The notes under the pieces are model-generated. The model worked only from the letters and a program-made list of their open reading frames with translations, was not told the DNA's origin and ran no database searches. From positions 19,384,483-19,448,482 of the forward strand of contig JBCNJP010000020.1 of NCBI GenBank assembly GCA_039602395.1: 64,000 nucleotides of DNA. The letters are read 5' to 3'. The first letter of the stretch is position 1; each line of letters opens with the position of its first letter. Positions 40,320-50,219 of this stretch are shown here, one piece after another. The stretch is from Deinandra increscens subsp. villosa. Its lineage: Eukaryota; Streptophyta; Magnoliopsida; Asterales; Asteraceae. Both the position numbers and the translations under genes were made by a program.

Positions 40320-40811
40320 TGTAAAAAACAGCAGATCTATAAACTCAGATCTATAAACTCCACGATCGAACCCAAGAACACAATCAACCAACATACATGA
40401 TCGATCAGATCGAAACTAACATAAACCCTAGAACACTCAATGATTCAACAACAGATCTTCTACAATCACTACGATCTACGACCAGTATCATACACGATTC
40501 AGCGAAGAGATGAATCGACTTAGACCAGTGAAAGAAGATGAAGAATCTTGAAAGGGAAAAACGAGAGCGGCTGATAGAGAATTAGGGTTCTTAGCTGCTC
40601 ACATTAACCGGATGTAAAACTCGTTTATAAGCACTCTCGAGAAGCCATCCAAGCATGTCAAGCCCAACAGCATCTCCAGCCCACTTAACTTTAGCCCAAG
40701 TATGCTCCATCCATGATTAACCCAAATACAAAAGAAAAACGTATTAGAACCATTGAATTGATATTTAACAACAAAAAATACAAACATAAGATATATCTTA
40801 TTATTCCAACA
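40320..40811 (-). repeat. 3' LTR of the copia element
   Basis: 492 bp, adjacent to the polypurine tract at 40812-40820, which overlaps the stop codon of the polyprotein. Confidence 0.95.
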
Positions 40812-40818
40812 CCCCTCC

Positions 40819-43800
40819 TCAATTCAATGCGTTAAATGGATCAAACATACCGAGCTGATTACACAAGTAATTATGAGAAGCAACCAACAAACCTTTTGTA
40901 AACAAGTCAGCAAGTTGACTTTTTGAGTCAATGCCAACAGTAGCAATACACCCTTTAGAAACCTTTTCCCTTAAGAAGAATAAATCAACTTCAAAGTGTT
41001 TTGTTTTTTCATGAAAAACAGGATTAGAAGCTATAGCTATAGCTGCAGTGTTGTCACAAAATAAGGATACAGGTAACTGAATACTAACTTGTAATTCTTG
41101 AAACAAGTTTAAAATCCAGATTACTTCACATGTCGCAGCACACATAGATCTAAATTCTGCTTCAGCAGTAGATCTTGATACAGTGGGCTGCTTTTTACTT
41201 TTCCAAGATATAAGGGAACCTCCAAATTTAATACAAAAACCAGTTATTGATTTTCTAGAAACAATGCACTTTGCCCAGTCTGAGTCAGCATAAGCAGTTA
41301 AGGTAAAATCAGAATCACCTGCAAGAAGAATACCTCTTCCAGGAGCATTCTTCAAGTACCTTAATACCCGTAATGCAATTTTAAAATGCACATTACTTGG
41401 TTTATGCAGAAATTGACTCAGAAAATGGACTGCATATGAAATATCAGGTCTAGTATGAGTTAAGTATATTAACTTACCAACCGGTTTTTGATATACAGTG
41501 ATATTATTTAACAAACAAGTATCACGAGATGACTGAGAGGTTAACAAAAAATTCTGCTCAATTGGACTTCCTACAGGTTTGCAACCTGTCATGCCATACT
41601 CTGCAAGAAGATCTAAGCAGTATTTACGTTGTGATAAACACAAACCCTTAATACCTTGAATTACTTCAATACCAAGGAAAAATTTAAGGCTACCCAAATC
41701 CTTGATATGAAACTTTGTTTTCAGAAAAGACTTTACATTATCCATTTCCTTGGTATTATTCCCTGTAATTATTATATCATCGACATATACAAGTAATACC
41801 ACAAAACAATCAGTAGCAGTTTTAACAAACATAGAGGTATCACATAAGCTTTGTATGAATCCTAACTCAAGTAGAACACCAACCAACTTTTCATTCCACA
41901 TACGAGGAGCTTGTTTTAAGCCATACAACGATTTTTTTAGCTTACATACTCTAGTTTCATTCTTAGAATAGAAACCATCAGGCAAAGACATATACACATC
42001 TTCATGTAAGTCACCATACAAAAAAGCATTATTAACATCAAGCTGAAATAACGACCATTTATTCTTAACAGCTAATGACAAAACACACCTCACAGTTACC
42101 ATTTTAACGACTGGAGAGAAAGTCTCATCAAAATCAAGACCTTCTCTTTGACTAAAACCCTTGGCAACTAGCCGGGCTTTATACCTGTCAATCTCACCAG
42201 TGGACTTATATTTCAATTTGTAAACCCACTTACAACCTATTGGTTTCCTGTCAGGAGGTAATGGGACTAAATCCCAAGTATCATTCCTATAAAGAGCCTC
42301 AGTTTCTTCATTCATAGCAGCGACCCACTGCTTATCAGTGACTGCTTCATGATAAGATTTAGGTTCACACCCTTTATTTATACCAGTTGCAAAACAGTAA
42401 GATTCATTTGACAAATGAGAATAATTGACGACCTTCTCAAGACCATACTTGACCTTTCCTTCAATCACAAAATCATTTAAATTTTTAGGAAATGTTGTGT
42501 TTCTGGTTGATCTCCTTAGAGTAACAACAGGTTGTTCTACACCTACTCCCTCAGACATAGTTTGTTTATCATTAGTCCTTAACACACCCTCTGCCCTGTC
42601 TAAAGGAGAAATAGAACTGCTAGGTTGCTGAGTCTCACATTGTATAACAGGACTACTATCATGCCCAGACATATTACCAGGACTACTATGTTGTTCAGAT
42701 CTACAACCAGGAGTAGTTAGACCAACATGTTCAACATCCTCATTAGTCCTATCATCAGACTCAACCCTACTCTTAGCAGTTATATCTCTATCTTTAGACT
42801 GCATAGACCCATGTGTAGGACTTTTATCCATACCAACCCTTTGTTCATCATTGGGAGTGTCACCACTGTTAAACTCTTTGGATGATGATGGTTCATACAT
42901 ATCAAAAAAATTTAGACTATTGACATTATTTTCAGAGACAGGAAGATCAGATGTAATCAGACTAGTGTTTTCTTTAAAAGGAAAAACTGCTTCAAAAAAT
43001 TTTACATCTCGAGAAAATAAAATGGTCTTCCTGTCTAGGCTCCACAGCTTATACCCCTTTTTTTGATTTGAATATCCAATAAAAACACATTTTTCAGAGT
43101 GACTAGAAAATTTATCATTATTATTCAAGACAGTAGAAAACACCAAACATCCAAACGTTCTTAAGTGGTGTAAAGAGGGTTTAAAACCATGTATTAATTC
43201 ATACGGAGATCTCCCATTCAACACAGACGAAGGAATCCTGTTTATCAAATAAACAGCAGTTAAAATGCATTCAGACCAGAATTTTAAAGGGACACCCCCT
43301 TGAAATAACAAAGACCTAGCAACATTTAATAAGTGCCTATGTTTCCGTTCTACAATTCCATTTTGCTGGGGTGTGTAGCTACATGAAGTTTGATGAACAA
43401 TCCCAAGTTTACTGCACATAGTAGCCATATTATTATTGACAAACTCTGTCCCATTATCACTTCTTAGCACTTTAACAATTTTACCAAACTGTGTTTTAAC
43501 TAATGAGATATAACTTTGAACATTAGTATATACTTCATCCTTAGACTTCATGAGATACACCCACACAGCCCTAGAGTAGTCATCAACAATGGTTAGGAAG
43601 TATTTAAACCCCTCCTTACTAGGAATTCTATAAGGACCCCAAACATCAAGGTGTACTAGCTCACCAACCATTGTTGATGTATGATTACTCAAAGGAAATG
43701 GCTCCCTATGTTGTTTCGCTCTATGACAAGTTTCACACACTGAGTTTATTTCACAAGATTTTAATTTTAAAACAGGTTTTAACAGATTTAACACTATCTC

Positions 43801-45336
43801 AGAGGGGTGACCTAATCTAGCATGCCACAAAGCAGTCATACCAGGAGTAGTCATATTAGGAACACCAGTGGAATTACTACACATATACAGACCATCACTC
43901 TGTCTACCAGTCACCAGGACTCTCTTTGTATTGGAATCCTGGACATAACAGGAACTCTCATCAAACCAAATAGTCAACCTAGAATCTTTAGCAAGTTTAT
44001 ACACAGACATTAAGTTGACACAATAATCAGGAACCACAAAAACATCTAATAAAACCACTTTATCATGCAGCTTTAGGTTTCCTATTTTTGTTACCAAAGC
44101 ACTTGTACCATTAGGGTGTTTGACTCTCATATTCATATCAGAGACATCTACTGGATTAATCATGCCAACATCTGACATGACCATATGTTGATTGGCACCA
44201 GAATCAATTATCCACTTATTTTTATCATGATTAGTAGAACTATTAAACAAATAAGTGTGAGACCCAAAACTGCTGTAACAGAAACTTTTGCTTAACATAC
44301 CAGCATTATTGGAACACTGGCCAGAATCATCAGACTTCTCATTTAGAAGACTCAAGAGTTTTGAAAATTGTTCGGGGGTTAGGCTCCCAGGAGTGACATT
44401 CTTATTGCCCTCACAAACATCACCAACAAAACAGTTATTAGAAACAGATTTCTTGCCAGTATTAGATCTAGGTTTCATCCATGAAGGATAACCTATTATT
44501 TCAAAACATTTATCAATAGTGTGACCAGTCTTATTACAGTGAGAACATTTTAAATTCTGATTTTGACCTTTATTAAATCTTCTTTTTGAATCAAAACTTT
44601 GTCCCCCCTTTGAGTTAAAACCAACAGTTTGGGTTTGAGTCTTAGCAGAAATAGAATTCCTGTGAGATTCTTCCCTAGAAATTATAGCAAAGGATTCTTT
44701 TACAGTTGGCAATTCATCTTTCATTAAAAGATTGGTTCTCACTGACTGGTAACTACTATCGAGTCCCATTAAGAATTGCATAAGTTTAATGAGATGAGAA
44801 AAGTCATTAAACTGTTTAGAGGCAGCACATGTACACATAGGCAATTGCAAAATCTGGTCCATATCTTTCCACATAACATTCAATTTATGGTAGTATTCAG
44901 ACACAGTCATATCATTTTGAGTAAAGGAGTTTATCTTCTGATAAAGATTGAAAACCACAGAGCCATCAACTTTATCATAAGTGTCCTTTAGCTCTTTCCA
45001 TACATCGGATGCTAAACTAGAGTACACTTGCCCCATATACAATTCATCACTCACAGAGTTTAGCAGCCAAGTTAAAACAACAGAATTACAACGATCCCAT
45101 TGATTTATTAACACATCATCATCTTCTGATTTAATACATGTTCCATCGATAAATCCAAACTTATTTTTTACTCTTAACGCCAATTGCATAGCATTAGACC
45201 ACACCCTATAGTTCTCGGTTCCCTTCAATTTGATATTGACAATATTCAGATTACTCGAGTCACTAGGGTGAAGATATAAGGGGTCTCCTGCATCAATCTT
45301 ACTAATTAAGGTCGCAAAGGGGTTATTATCAACCAT
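40819..45336 (-). CDS. Ty1/copia gag-pol polyprotein
   Basis: A single 1505-codon frame. Gag of the UBN2/Retrotran_gag type ends with a zinc knuckle CSHCNKTGHTIDKC (~262). Protease has IDSGANQHMV (~375). GAG-pre-integrase has ALWHARLGHPS and C..C in CETCHRAKQ. The integrase core has DVWGPY (~568), SDNGTEF (~629) and the Glu in NGIVERKHRHLLN. Reverse transcriptase has WVYKLKYKSTGEIDRYKARL, LDVNNAFLYGDL and catalytic YVDDIIITG (~1182). RNase H has YADSDWAKC (~1350) and ends with the LFCDNTAAI and KHFEVDLFFLRE blocks. No stop or frameshift. Copia order (integrase before reverse transcriptase) is clear. The start follows the primer site by about 515 bases of leader. Confidence 0.95.
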   Translation of the reverse strand: MVDNNPFATLISKIDAGDPLYLHPSDSSNLNIVNIKLKGTENYRVWSNAMQLALRVKNKFGFIDGTCIKSEDDDVLINQWDRCNSVVLTWLLNSVSDELYMGQVYSSLASDVWKELKDTYDKVDGSVVFNLYQKINSFTQNDMTVSEYYHKLNVMWKDMDQILQLPMCTCAASKQFNDFSHLIKLMQFLMGLDSSYQSVRTNLLMKDELPTVKESFAIISREESHRNSISAKTQTQTVGFNSKGGQSFDSKRRFNKGQNQNLKCSHCNKTGHTIDKCFEIIGYPSWMKPRSNTGKKSVSNNCFVGDVCEGNKNVTPGSLTPEQFSKLLSLLNEKSDDSGQCSNNAGMLSKSFCYSSFGSHTYLFNSSTNHDKNKWIIDSGANQHMVMSDVGMINPVDVSDMNMRVKHPNGTSALVTKIGNLKLHDKVVLLDVFVVPDYCVNLMSVYKLAKDSRLTIWFDESSCYVQDSNTKRVLVTGRQSDGLYMCSNSTGVPNMTTPGMTALWHARLGHPSEIVLNLLKPVLKLKSCEINSVCETCHRAKQHREPFPLSNHTSTMVGELVHLDVWGPYRIPSKEGFKYFLTIVDDYSRAVWVYLMKSKDEVYTNVQSYISLVKTQFGKIVKVLRSDNGTEFVNNNMATMCSKLGIVHQTSCSYTPQQNGIVERKHRHLLNVARSLLFQGGVPLKFWSECILTAVYLINRIPSSVLNGRSPYELIHGFKPSLHHLRTFGCLVFSTVLNNNDKFSSHSEKCVFIGYSNQKKGYKLWSLDRKTILFSRDVKFFEAVFPFKENTSLITSDLPVSENNVNSLNFFDMYEPSSSKEFNSGDTPNDEQRVGMDKSPTHGSMQSKDRDITAKSRVESDDRTNEDVEHVGLTTPGCRSEQHSSPGNMSGHDSSPVIQCETQQPSSSISPLDRAEGVLRTNDKQTMSEGVGVEQPVVTLRRSTRNTTFPKNLNDFVIEGKVKYGLEKVVNYSHLSNESYCFATGINKGCEPKSYHEAVTDKQWVAAMNEETEALYRNDTWDLVPLPPDRKPIGCKWVYKLKYKSTGEIDRYKARLVAKGFSQREGLDFDETFSPVVKMVTVRCVLSLAVKNKWSLFQLDVNNAFLYGDLHEDVYMSLPDGFYSKNETRVCKLKKSLYGLKQAPRMWNEKLVGVLLELGFIQSLCDTSMFVKTATDCFVVLLVYVDDIIITGNNTKEMDNVKSFLKTKFHIKDLGSLKFFLGIEVIQGIKGLCLSQRKYCLDLLAEYGMTGCKPVGSPIEQNFLLTSQSSRDTCLLNNITVYQKPVGKLIYLTHTRPDISYAVHFLSQFLHKPSNVHFKIALRVLRYLKNAPGRGILLAGDSDFTLTAYADSDWAKCIVSRKSITGFCIKFGGSLISWKSKKQPTVSRSTAEAEFRSMCAATCEVIWILNLFQELQVSIQLPVSLFCDNTAAIAIASNPVFHEKTKHFEVDLFFLREKVSKGCIATVGIDSKSQLADLFTKGLLVASHNYLCNQLGMFDPFNALN

Positions 45337-45851
45337 GTTAACACGTAACAGGAATCAGTCAGCACACAAAATGAGACACACAGACACACTATTGATGCAA
45401 GCACAACAAGAATATATCACAGAAGATCGGGATTGTCTGCCCCGATACAGCATACAACAGGTGTCAACAGTCCTGCTCTGTATTTATACTAAGAAAACAA
45501 AACAGATAAGCAAAGAACGATCTCACCAGATGAGCACCCAAGTTAGGGTTTCCAAGTCGTGCTGCGCAACCTTCACTTAGGGTTACGACAGCAACAACCA
45601 GCGCTGCAACAGCTTTCCAAAATCTTCAACCAGATCAGTCAGATCTGAACTAGTGCTCCTCAACGTCAAGATCTCGAACAAACTCAAGACAGGAGGCGCG
45701 ATCTTCGTCCAACAGAGAACTCGTGAATCAGCGACGGAATCACAACTAATAATACGAAAGAAGACCGACACCGGAGTTTGGGATCAACGTCGGAGACACT
45801 AACCCTAGAGGATCGACAGAAGAGAAACTAGCCAGGAATCAAGAGCATAAA
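45337..45851 (-). other. Untranslated leader of the copia element
   Basis: About 515 bases between the primer-binding site and the polyprotein start on the minus strand. No separate coding region was seen; small frames here have no family motif. Confidence 0.7.
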
Positions 45852-45863
45852 GCTCTGATACCA
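45852..45863 (-). promoter_or_regulatory. Primer-binding site, copia element
   Basis: Minus-strand TGGTATCAGAGC, matching initiator tRNA-Met, directly abutting the 5' LTR. Confidence 0.94.
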
Positions 45864-46355
45864 TGTAAAAAACAGCAGATCTATAAACTCAGATCTATAA
45901 ACTCCACGATCGAACCCAAGAACACAATCAACCAACATACATGATCGATCAGATCGAAACTAACATAAACCCTAGAACACTTAATGATTCAACAACAGAT
46001 CTTCTACAATCACTACGATCTACGACCAGTATCATACACGATTCAGCGAAGAGATGAATCGACTTAGACCAGTGAAAGAAGATGAAGAATCTTGAAAGGG
46101 AAAAACGAGAGCGGCTGATAGAGAATTAGGGTTCTTAGCTGCTCACATTAACCGGATGTAAAACTCGTTTATAAGCACTCTCGAGAAGCCATCCAAGCAT
46201 GTCAAGCCCAACAGCATCTCCAGCCCACTTAACTTTAGCCCAAGTATGCTCCATCCATGATTAACCCAAATACAAAAGAAAAACGTATTAGAACCATTGA
46301 ATTGATATTTAACAACAAAAAATACAAACATAAGATATATCTTATTATTCCAACA
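45864..46355 (-). repeat. 5' LTR of the copia element
   Basis: 492 bp, one mismatch to the other LTR. Starts TGTTGG on the minus strand at 46355 and ends TTTACA at 45864. Confidence 0.95.
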
Positions 46356-46541
46356 GATTTTAACAAAAAAAAATTCTGTAGAATTTTCTTTATTTATCGA
46401 CTGGTTTACCACTTAAGGCTTCATTTTATTTACTTAAGTCTACATATTTTTAAAATTGCCAATTCACAAAGTAGTTCATATTATGTTTTAAATTAGTTAT
46501 ATGTATATGTATAGTTTTTATTTTAAAAATTATTTATGATT
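46356..46541. repeat. ~195-bp duplicated segment, copy 2 (right part)
   Basis: Continues the segment begun at 40301. It matches 33811-33992 with a few changes, for example TTATCGACTGG for TTATTGACTCG. Similarity stops at TTTATGATT. Confidence 0.75.
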
Positions 46542-47009
46542 TCTTCCGTTTTTTAAACTGGTCTAACTTGTGAAAGGGGAGATCGCCGGTTCAGTAATGA
46601 ACAAGTGGTGAGGACCCGTCACTAGAAAACTCAAAGGGACCCCACCAATGCTACGCTAACCCATGAGATGAATCTAAACTGAAACTACCATGTTAAAAGA
46701 AAAAAAAAACTAGTGGAAGCTGGATTTGAGCCACAGACCTTTGCTAGAGACTTAAATCGCATGAATTTGCATATTATTCTTGATTCTTGAAGGTTTTGGA
46801 GGAGATATTCTCTGAGTAATAAATATATGTTATGTAAATACAGGATTTGCGGGTCTATACTGACAAAACCTTAGCCGACTCCACCAAAGGCAGCCACGTC
46901 CAAGACACCATTATCACCTGCACTAGCTCATACGTGGTCCTGATGCACCTTTTAATTTTGTATACAAACAGAATGGTATGTATGTGTGTATTGTACGTAA
47001 TTTTGTATC
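46542..47009 (+). other. Unassigned, with one coding-like exon
   Basis: After GTAAATACAG, an acceptor-like site at about 46843, the plus strand reads LRVYTDKTLADSTKGSHVQD and TIITCTSSYVVLMH before losing coherence. The codon pattern is exon-like but no family was recognised. The rest is AT-rich without features. Confidence 0.25.
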
Positions 47010-47125
47010 CAGTTCTTCTATCATCTGATATAAGAAAAAAAAGATGTAATATTCTGGTTGCACTTTATACAATCCTTCTTGTTGATGTTTCTTCCAAGAA
47101 AGATCTGTTAACGGTCCAGTTAAAC
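47010..47125 (+). pseudogene. Fragment of the HSP70 gene 3' end
   Basis: CCAGTTCTTCTATCATCTGA and then GTAATATTCTGGTTGCACTT, GATGTTTCTTCCAAGAAAGA mirror the end of exon 7 and the following non-coding DNA at 39955-40090. It has several substitutions and has lost the GGAGACACTTAAG segment. It is a partial duplicate with no coding capacity. Confidence 0.7.
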
Positions 47126-47223
47126 AATTAAATTCTATTTGTCAATTTAGGACTTTAGGTTGTTAAAATCAAAGAAAGAAGCCATCTATTCTAAGATCTC
47201 AACTGTTGAATATTCATCATCAA

Positions 47224-47307
47224 GTCAGGATGGCCGAGTGGTCTAAGGCGCCAGACTCAAGTTCTGGTTCTCGTGAGAGAGCGTGGGTTCAAATCCCACT
47301 TCTGACA
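47224..47307 (+). tRNA. trnL-CAA: tRNA-Leu (anticodon CAA), intronless
   Basis: The acceptor stem GTCAGGA pairs with TTCTGAC (one G-T pair) and A is the discriminator. The D-arm has GGCCGAGTGGTCTAAGGC. The anticodon stem CCAGA/TCTGG encloses CTCAAGT, giving anticodon CAA. A long variable arm, TTCTCGTGAGAGAGC, is typical of leucine tRNAs, and the T-arm is GTGGG-TTCAAAT-CCCAC. A and B box promoter elements are intact and a T-run follows near 47311. It decodes UUG codons in the cytosol. Many plant nuclear tRNA-Leu(CAA) genes have an intron; none is visible here. It looks functional. Confidence 0.95.
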
Positions 47308-47453
47308 ATCTTTTTATTTTATTTTCTCCTGATAATTCGAACTTCGAAGTGATTCATGGTTTATAGTACGAATTCTTAACTTCTTATATTTCTATGCGAA
47401 CTCCTCTTCCAAAGTTCCTCACAAATTTAAATTATCAAACAGATTATATATAA

Positions 47454-47696
47454 TGTTGGAAATCAGGCCCTCTTCAACATAATCAAATAATGGATTTAAC
47501 AAAAATATACGTTGATTAATAATAAAAGTTGAAGGTACATAAACCCTAACCTAGAACTCCTATTTATAATATTCCTAACCCTTGGAAAACAAGAAACCTA
47601 ATTACACACAAATTAGGAAACCTAATAAAATAATCCTACCTAATAAAACTTTACTAATAAACCCCTAACTATTAAATAAATTACAAGATTAACCCA
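47454..47696 (-). repeat. 3' LTR of the non-autonomous element
   Basis: 243 bp; no difference from the other LTR was found. Confidence 0.9.
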
Positions 47697-49059
47697 ATAA
47701 TCACCCCCTTAATCTTGTAATGTTCCTCCAAGGTCTTGAATACCGAGTAAGACTCGAAGTTCTTTCACCTTAATCAACGGTCTCCTGTGTTTACTTTGCA
47801 TCAACACATTTGTTGCAACCAACACAAAACCGCACCCTCTGTTCTCTAACTCCTTTGAGATATTCACAATAAAGATTTGTCCAAACACTTGTAAAATCAA
47901 CCACAAATATATTGACATCCTTTTCTTTGAGCCATCTAGACTTTTCCCGGACACCCGACCAACACCTTGATCACGTCCAAAGTCCTTCATAACCGGCTAT
48001 TGTTTGTCACCTCACAGAACCCGTTTGCGCATAACACTTCTGTGACACGAGAGACTTCTTCCACCGATCAAGAAAACAAAGCTACCCGCTTATACCGTTT
48101 TCTTTCACCCGCTAAACGAACTAGATCCAAAGCCACCCGCTTTGATAAATCTTTCCCGCCCGTTTTTCCTGCGACTCGGTTAAGCCCTCCAATTCCCGGT
48201 GACGTACCTACAACCTACCGCCGGATTCTTCTTTGAATACAAAACACCTCTAACAACCACGGAATACCAACGTTCGACCGTCACACCGTTGTCCCAAACG
48301 GTACTCCTCTTGGCAACGACTGACATGAACCACCTCTCGATATCCGGTCTACTGTTGTTACCGGTCTTTTACTTTTGACCGTTACTCGATTATCCGTTGA
48401 TTTGTTCTTGTTTTTCCCATTCTTTTACGGCAAAAAACTGTCACAATTCACTAAAATATAGAACTTTCTTACTCCGATCCTGTTGCACTTTGCGACACTA
48501 ATTGTCACACAAAAAAAATCTTCCAATGTGAAATCAATATGTATCTTCTGTGGTCTTTGTTCCTTCCGTAGCTACAAAGAGCGTCACTAAAAAAACAAAC
48601 TACTTGTTTACCAAGTAAAAGAGACCTTAAAAATCAATGTCGTTTCCTTCTCCGCTGATCCTTCAGACTTATCAATTCTTCAAAAGCAAAATTAACCACG
48701 TTTCGTCTCCTCCTTCACAAAGAAAGGAGACCAAAATTTTAAAAATTGATCTTCAAGTTCTGTCCATAGTCCAAAACAAATCGTCCTTTAACTACGACGA
48801 TAATACCTATCACCCGCACTTCTTTTCCGCAATCGAACAACAACTCGCTACCCCGCTTCTGTTAATGTCGATCACAAAAGAAACCCGTGCTGATTACGCC
48901 GCCGCCCGTTGCAATCCGATTCCGCTCTTGTTTGTTCTTGCCCGCCGCTCCGATCGAACAACACCCTGTTACCGATCACGACACCAAAACAAACCCGCAA
49001 ATCAATTGCTACTCCGGCTCTTCCTTTCGATTCCTCGAATCACTTGCTCTGATACCAAT
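47697..49059 (-). other. Interior of the non-autonomous LTR element
   Basis: A minus-strand frame at 47709-47990 ends with KVKELRVLLGIQDLGGTLQD, just upstream of the polypurine tract. The other frames, including a plus-strand one at 48637-49125, show no family motif. The half next to the primer site (48900-49050) is GC-richer. Nothing suggests an enzyme. Confidence 0.5.
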
Positions 49060-49302
49060 TGTTGGAAATCAGGCCCTCTTCAACATAATCAAATAATGGA
49101 TTTAACAAAAATATACGTTGATTAATAATAAAAGTTGAAGGTACATAAACCCTAACCTAGAACTCCTATTTATAATATTCCTAACCCTTGGAAAACAAGA
49201 AACCTAATTACACACAAATTAGGAAACCTAATAAAATAATCCTACCTAATAAAACTTTACTAATAAACCCCTAACTATTAAATAAATTACAAGATTAACC
49301 CA
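49060..49302 (-). repeat. 5' LTR of the non-autonomous element
   Basis: 243 bp, followed on the minus strand by AT and the initiator-tRNA primer site. Confidence 0.9.
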
Positions 49303-49402
49303 ATATATAATTCGGGTCACTTTAAACCCAAACCACGAACTGGGTCAGGCTTTAAAACTAGTGAGTTTATCTTTATAGTTTTTAAAATATGTTTTAAATT
49401 AG

Positions 49403-49862
49403 GAAAATTGGAATTAAATAATCCAAGTTTTTGGGTATTGGCGGATAATAATCCGAGTTCCAGTATTGGCCTACAATAATCCTAATTATTTGGGTCTTGG
49501 AATTCATTGGGCCACCGTTAATTTTTCACTAACTCCGCTAGTACTTGCTAACGTGGCAGGTGATGTGACATTATTTTTGCTGATGTGGCAGGTGATGTGG
49601 CATCATTTTTGCTGATGTGGCAGGTGATGTGGCATCATACTTGCTGCCGTGGCATGTGCCACGTCAGCACACAACTAACGGAGTTAGTGAAAAATTAACG
49701 GCGGCCCAATGAATTCCAAGACCCAAATAATTGGGATTATTGTAGGTCAATAGTGGAACTCGGATTATTATCCGCCAATACCCAATAACTTGGGATTATT
49801 GTAGGTCAATAGTGAAACTCGGATTATTATCCGCCAATACCCAATAACTTAAATTATTTGGG
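49403..49862. mobile_element. MULE-type foldback related to the 22.7-24.8 kb elements
   Basis: The left end GGAAAATTGGAATTAAATAA and the phrases GGCGGATAATAATCCGAG and GGCCTACAATAATCC are shared with the MULE TIRs at 22749 and 22960. The right arm repeats them in inverse orientation, with one ~62-bp block (TTGGGATTATTGTAGGTCAA to CCCAATAACT) duplicated at about 49728-49852. The centre has three copies of a 33-bp unit GGCAGGTGATGTGGCATCAT. No captured gene; the right terminus is poorly defined. Confidence 0.6.
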
Positions 49863-50219
49863 TGTTTGATGTTAAACTTAAAAGTTATAAAAGAAACAAA
49901 AAGTATTTAAGTGTAATTGTTTTATATACATGTGTATGTTTGTTGTAAATAGACTAATTATCCGGGTGTTGCCGTATGAATAACGCGGGAATATAAAACG
50001 ATTGCGTAAAGACGTTAAATTAGAAGCCAAACATTAAAATATCGAGCTTGGGACCTAAATGTTATGTTGCACGGTTGTATCCATTACATCACCAACTCCA
50101 ATGCTAAATGTGTTGCTATTGGATAAAAAACATAAACAAAAAATAAATAAAATAAAATACATGTGGCAACAACCAAACACGCTATGTGAACCAATGAGCT
50201 TTAGGAACTATTACTATCA

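Larger units (their letters stand above)
40320..46355 (-). mobile_element. Complete Ty1/copia element, recently inserted
   Basis: Two 492-bp LTRs (40320-40811 and 45864-46355) begin TGTTGGAATAA and end TTTTTTACA on the minus strand. They are flanked by an exact 5-bp duplication GATTT (40315-40319 and 46356-46360). The primer site adjoins the right-hand (5') LTR, and a polypurine tract GAGGAGGGG adjoins the left-hand (3') LTR. One intact gag-pol frame lies between. The LTRs differ at one base (CACTCAATG versus CACTTAATG). It split a ~195-bp segment that is also present at 33796. Confidence 0.95.
47454..49302 (-). mobile_element. Non-autonomous LTR retrotransposon with identical LTRs
   Basis: Two 243-bp LTRs (47454-47696 and 49060-49302) appear identical by eye. 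On the minus strand they begin TGGGTTAATC and end TTTCCAACA. The primer site TGGTATCAGAGC (49046-49057, minus) lies two bases from the right-hand LTR, and TAAGGGGGTGATTAT forms the polypurine tract next to the left-hand LTR. The ~1.36-kb interior encodes no gag, protease, integrase or reverse transcriptase. A short target repeat ATATA is likely on both sides but is blurred by AT-rich flanks. It must have been moved by another element's enzymes, and very recently. Confidence 0.88.

Noticed and set aside
41750..44991. Plus-strand frames of 60-80 codons opposite the copia polyprotein
   Set aside because: They are antisense shadows of the intact minus-strand coding frame.
48637..49125. 162-codon plus-strand frame in the small LTR element
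   Set aside because: It runs against the element's orientation and into the LTR, and has no recognisable domain.
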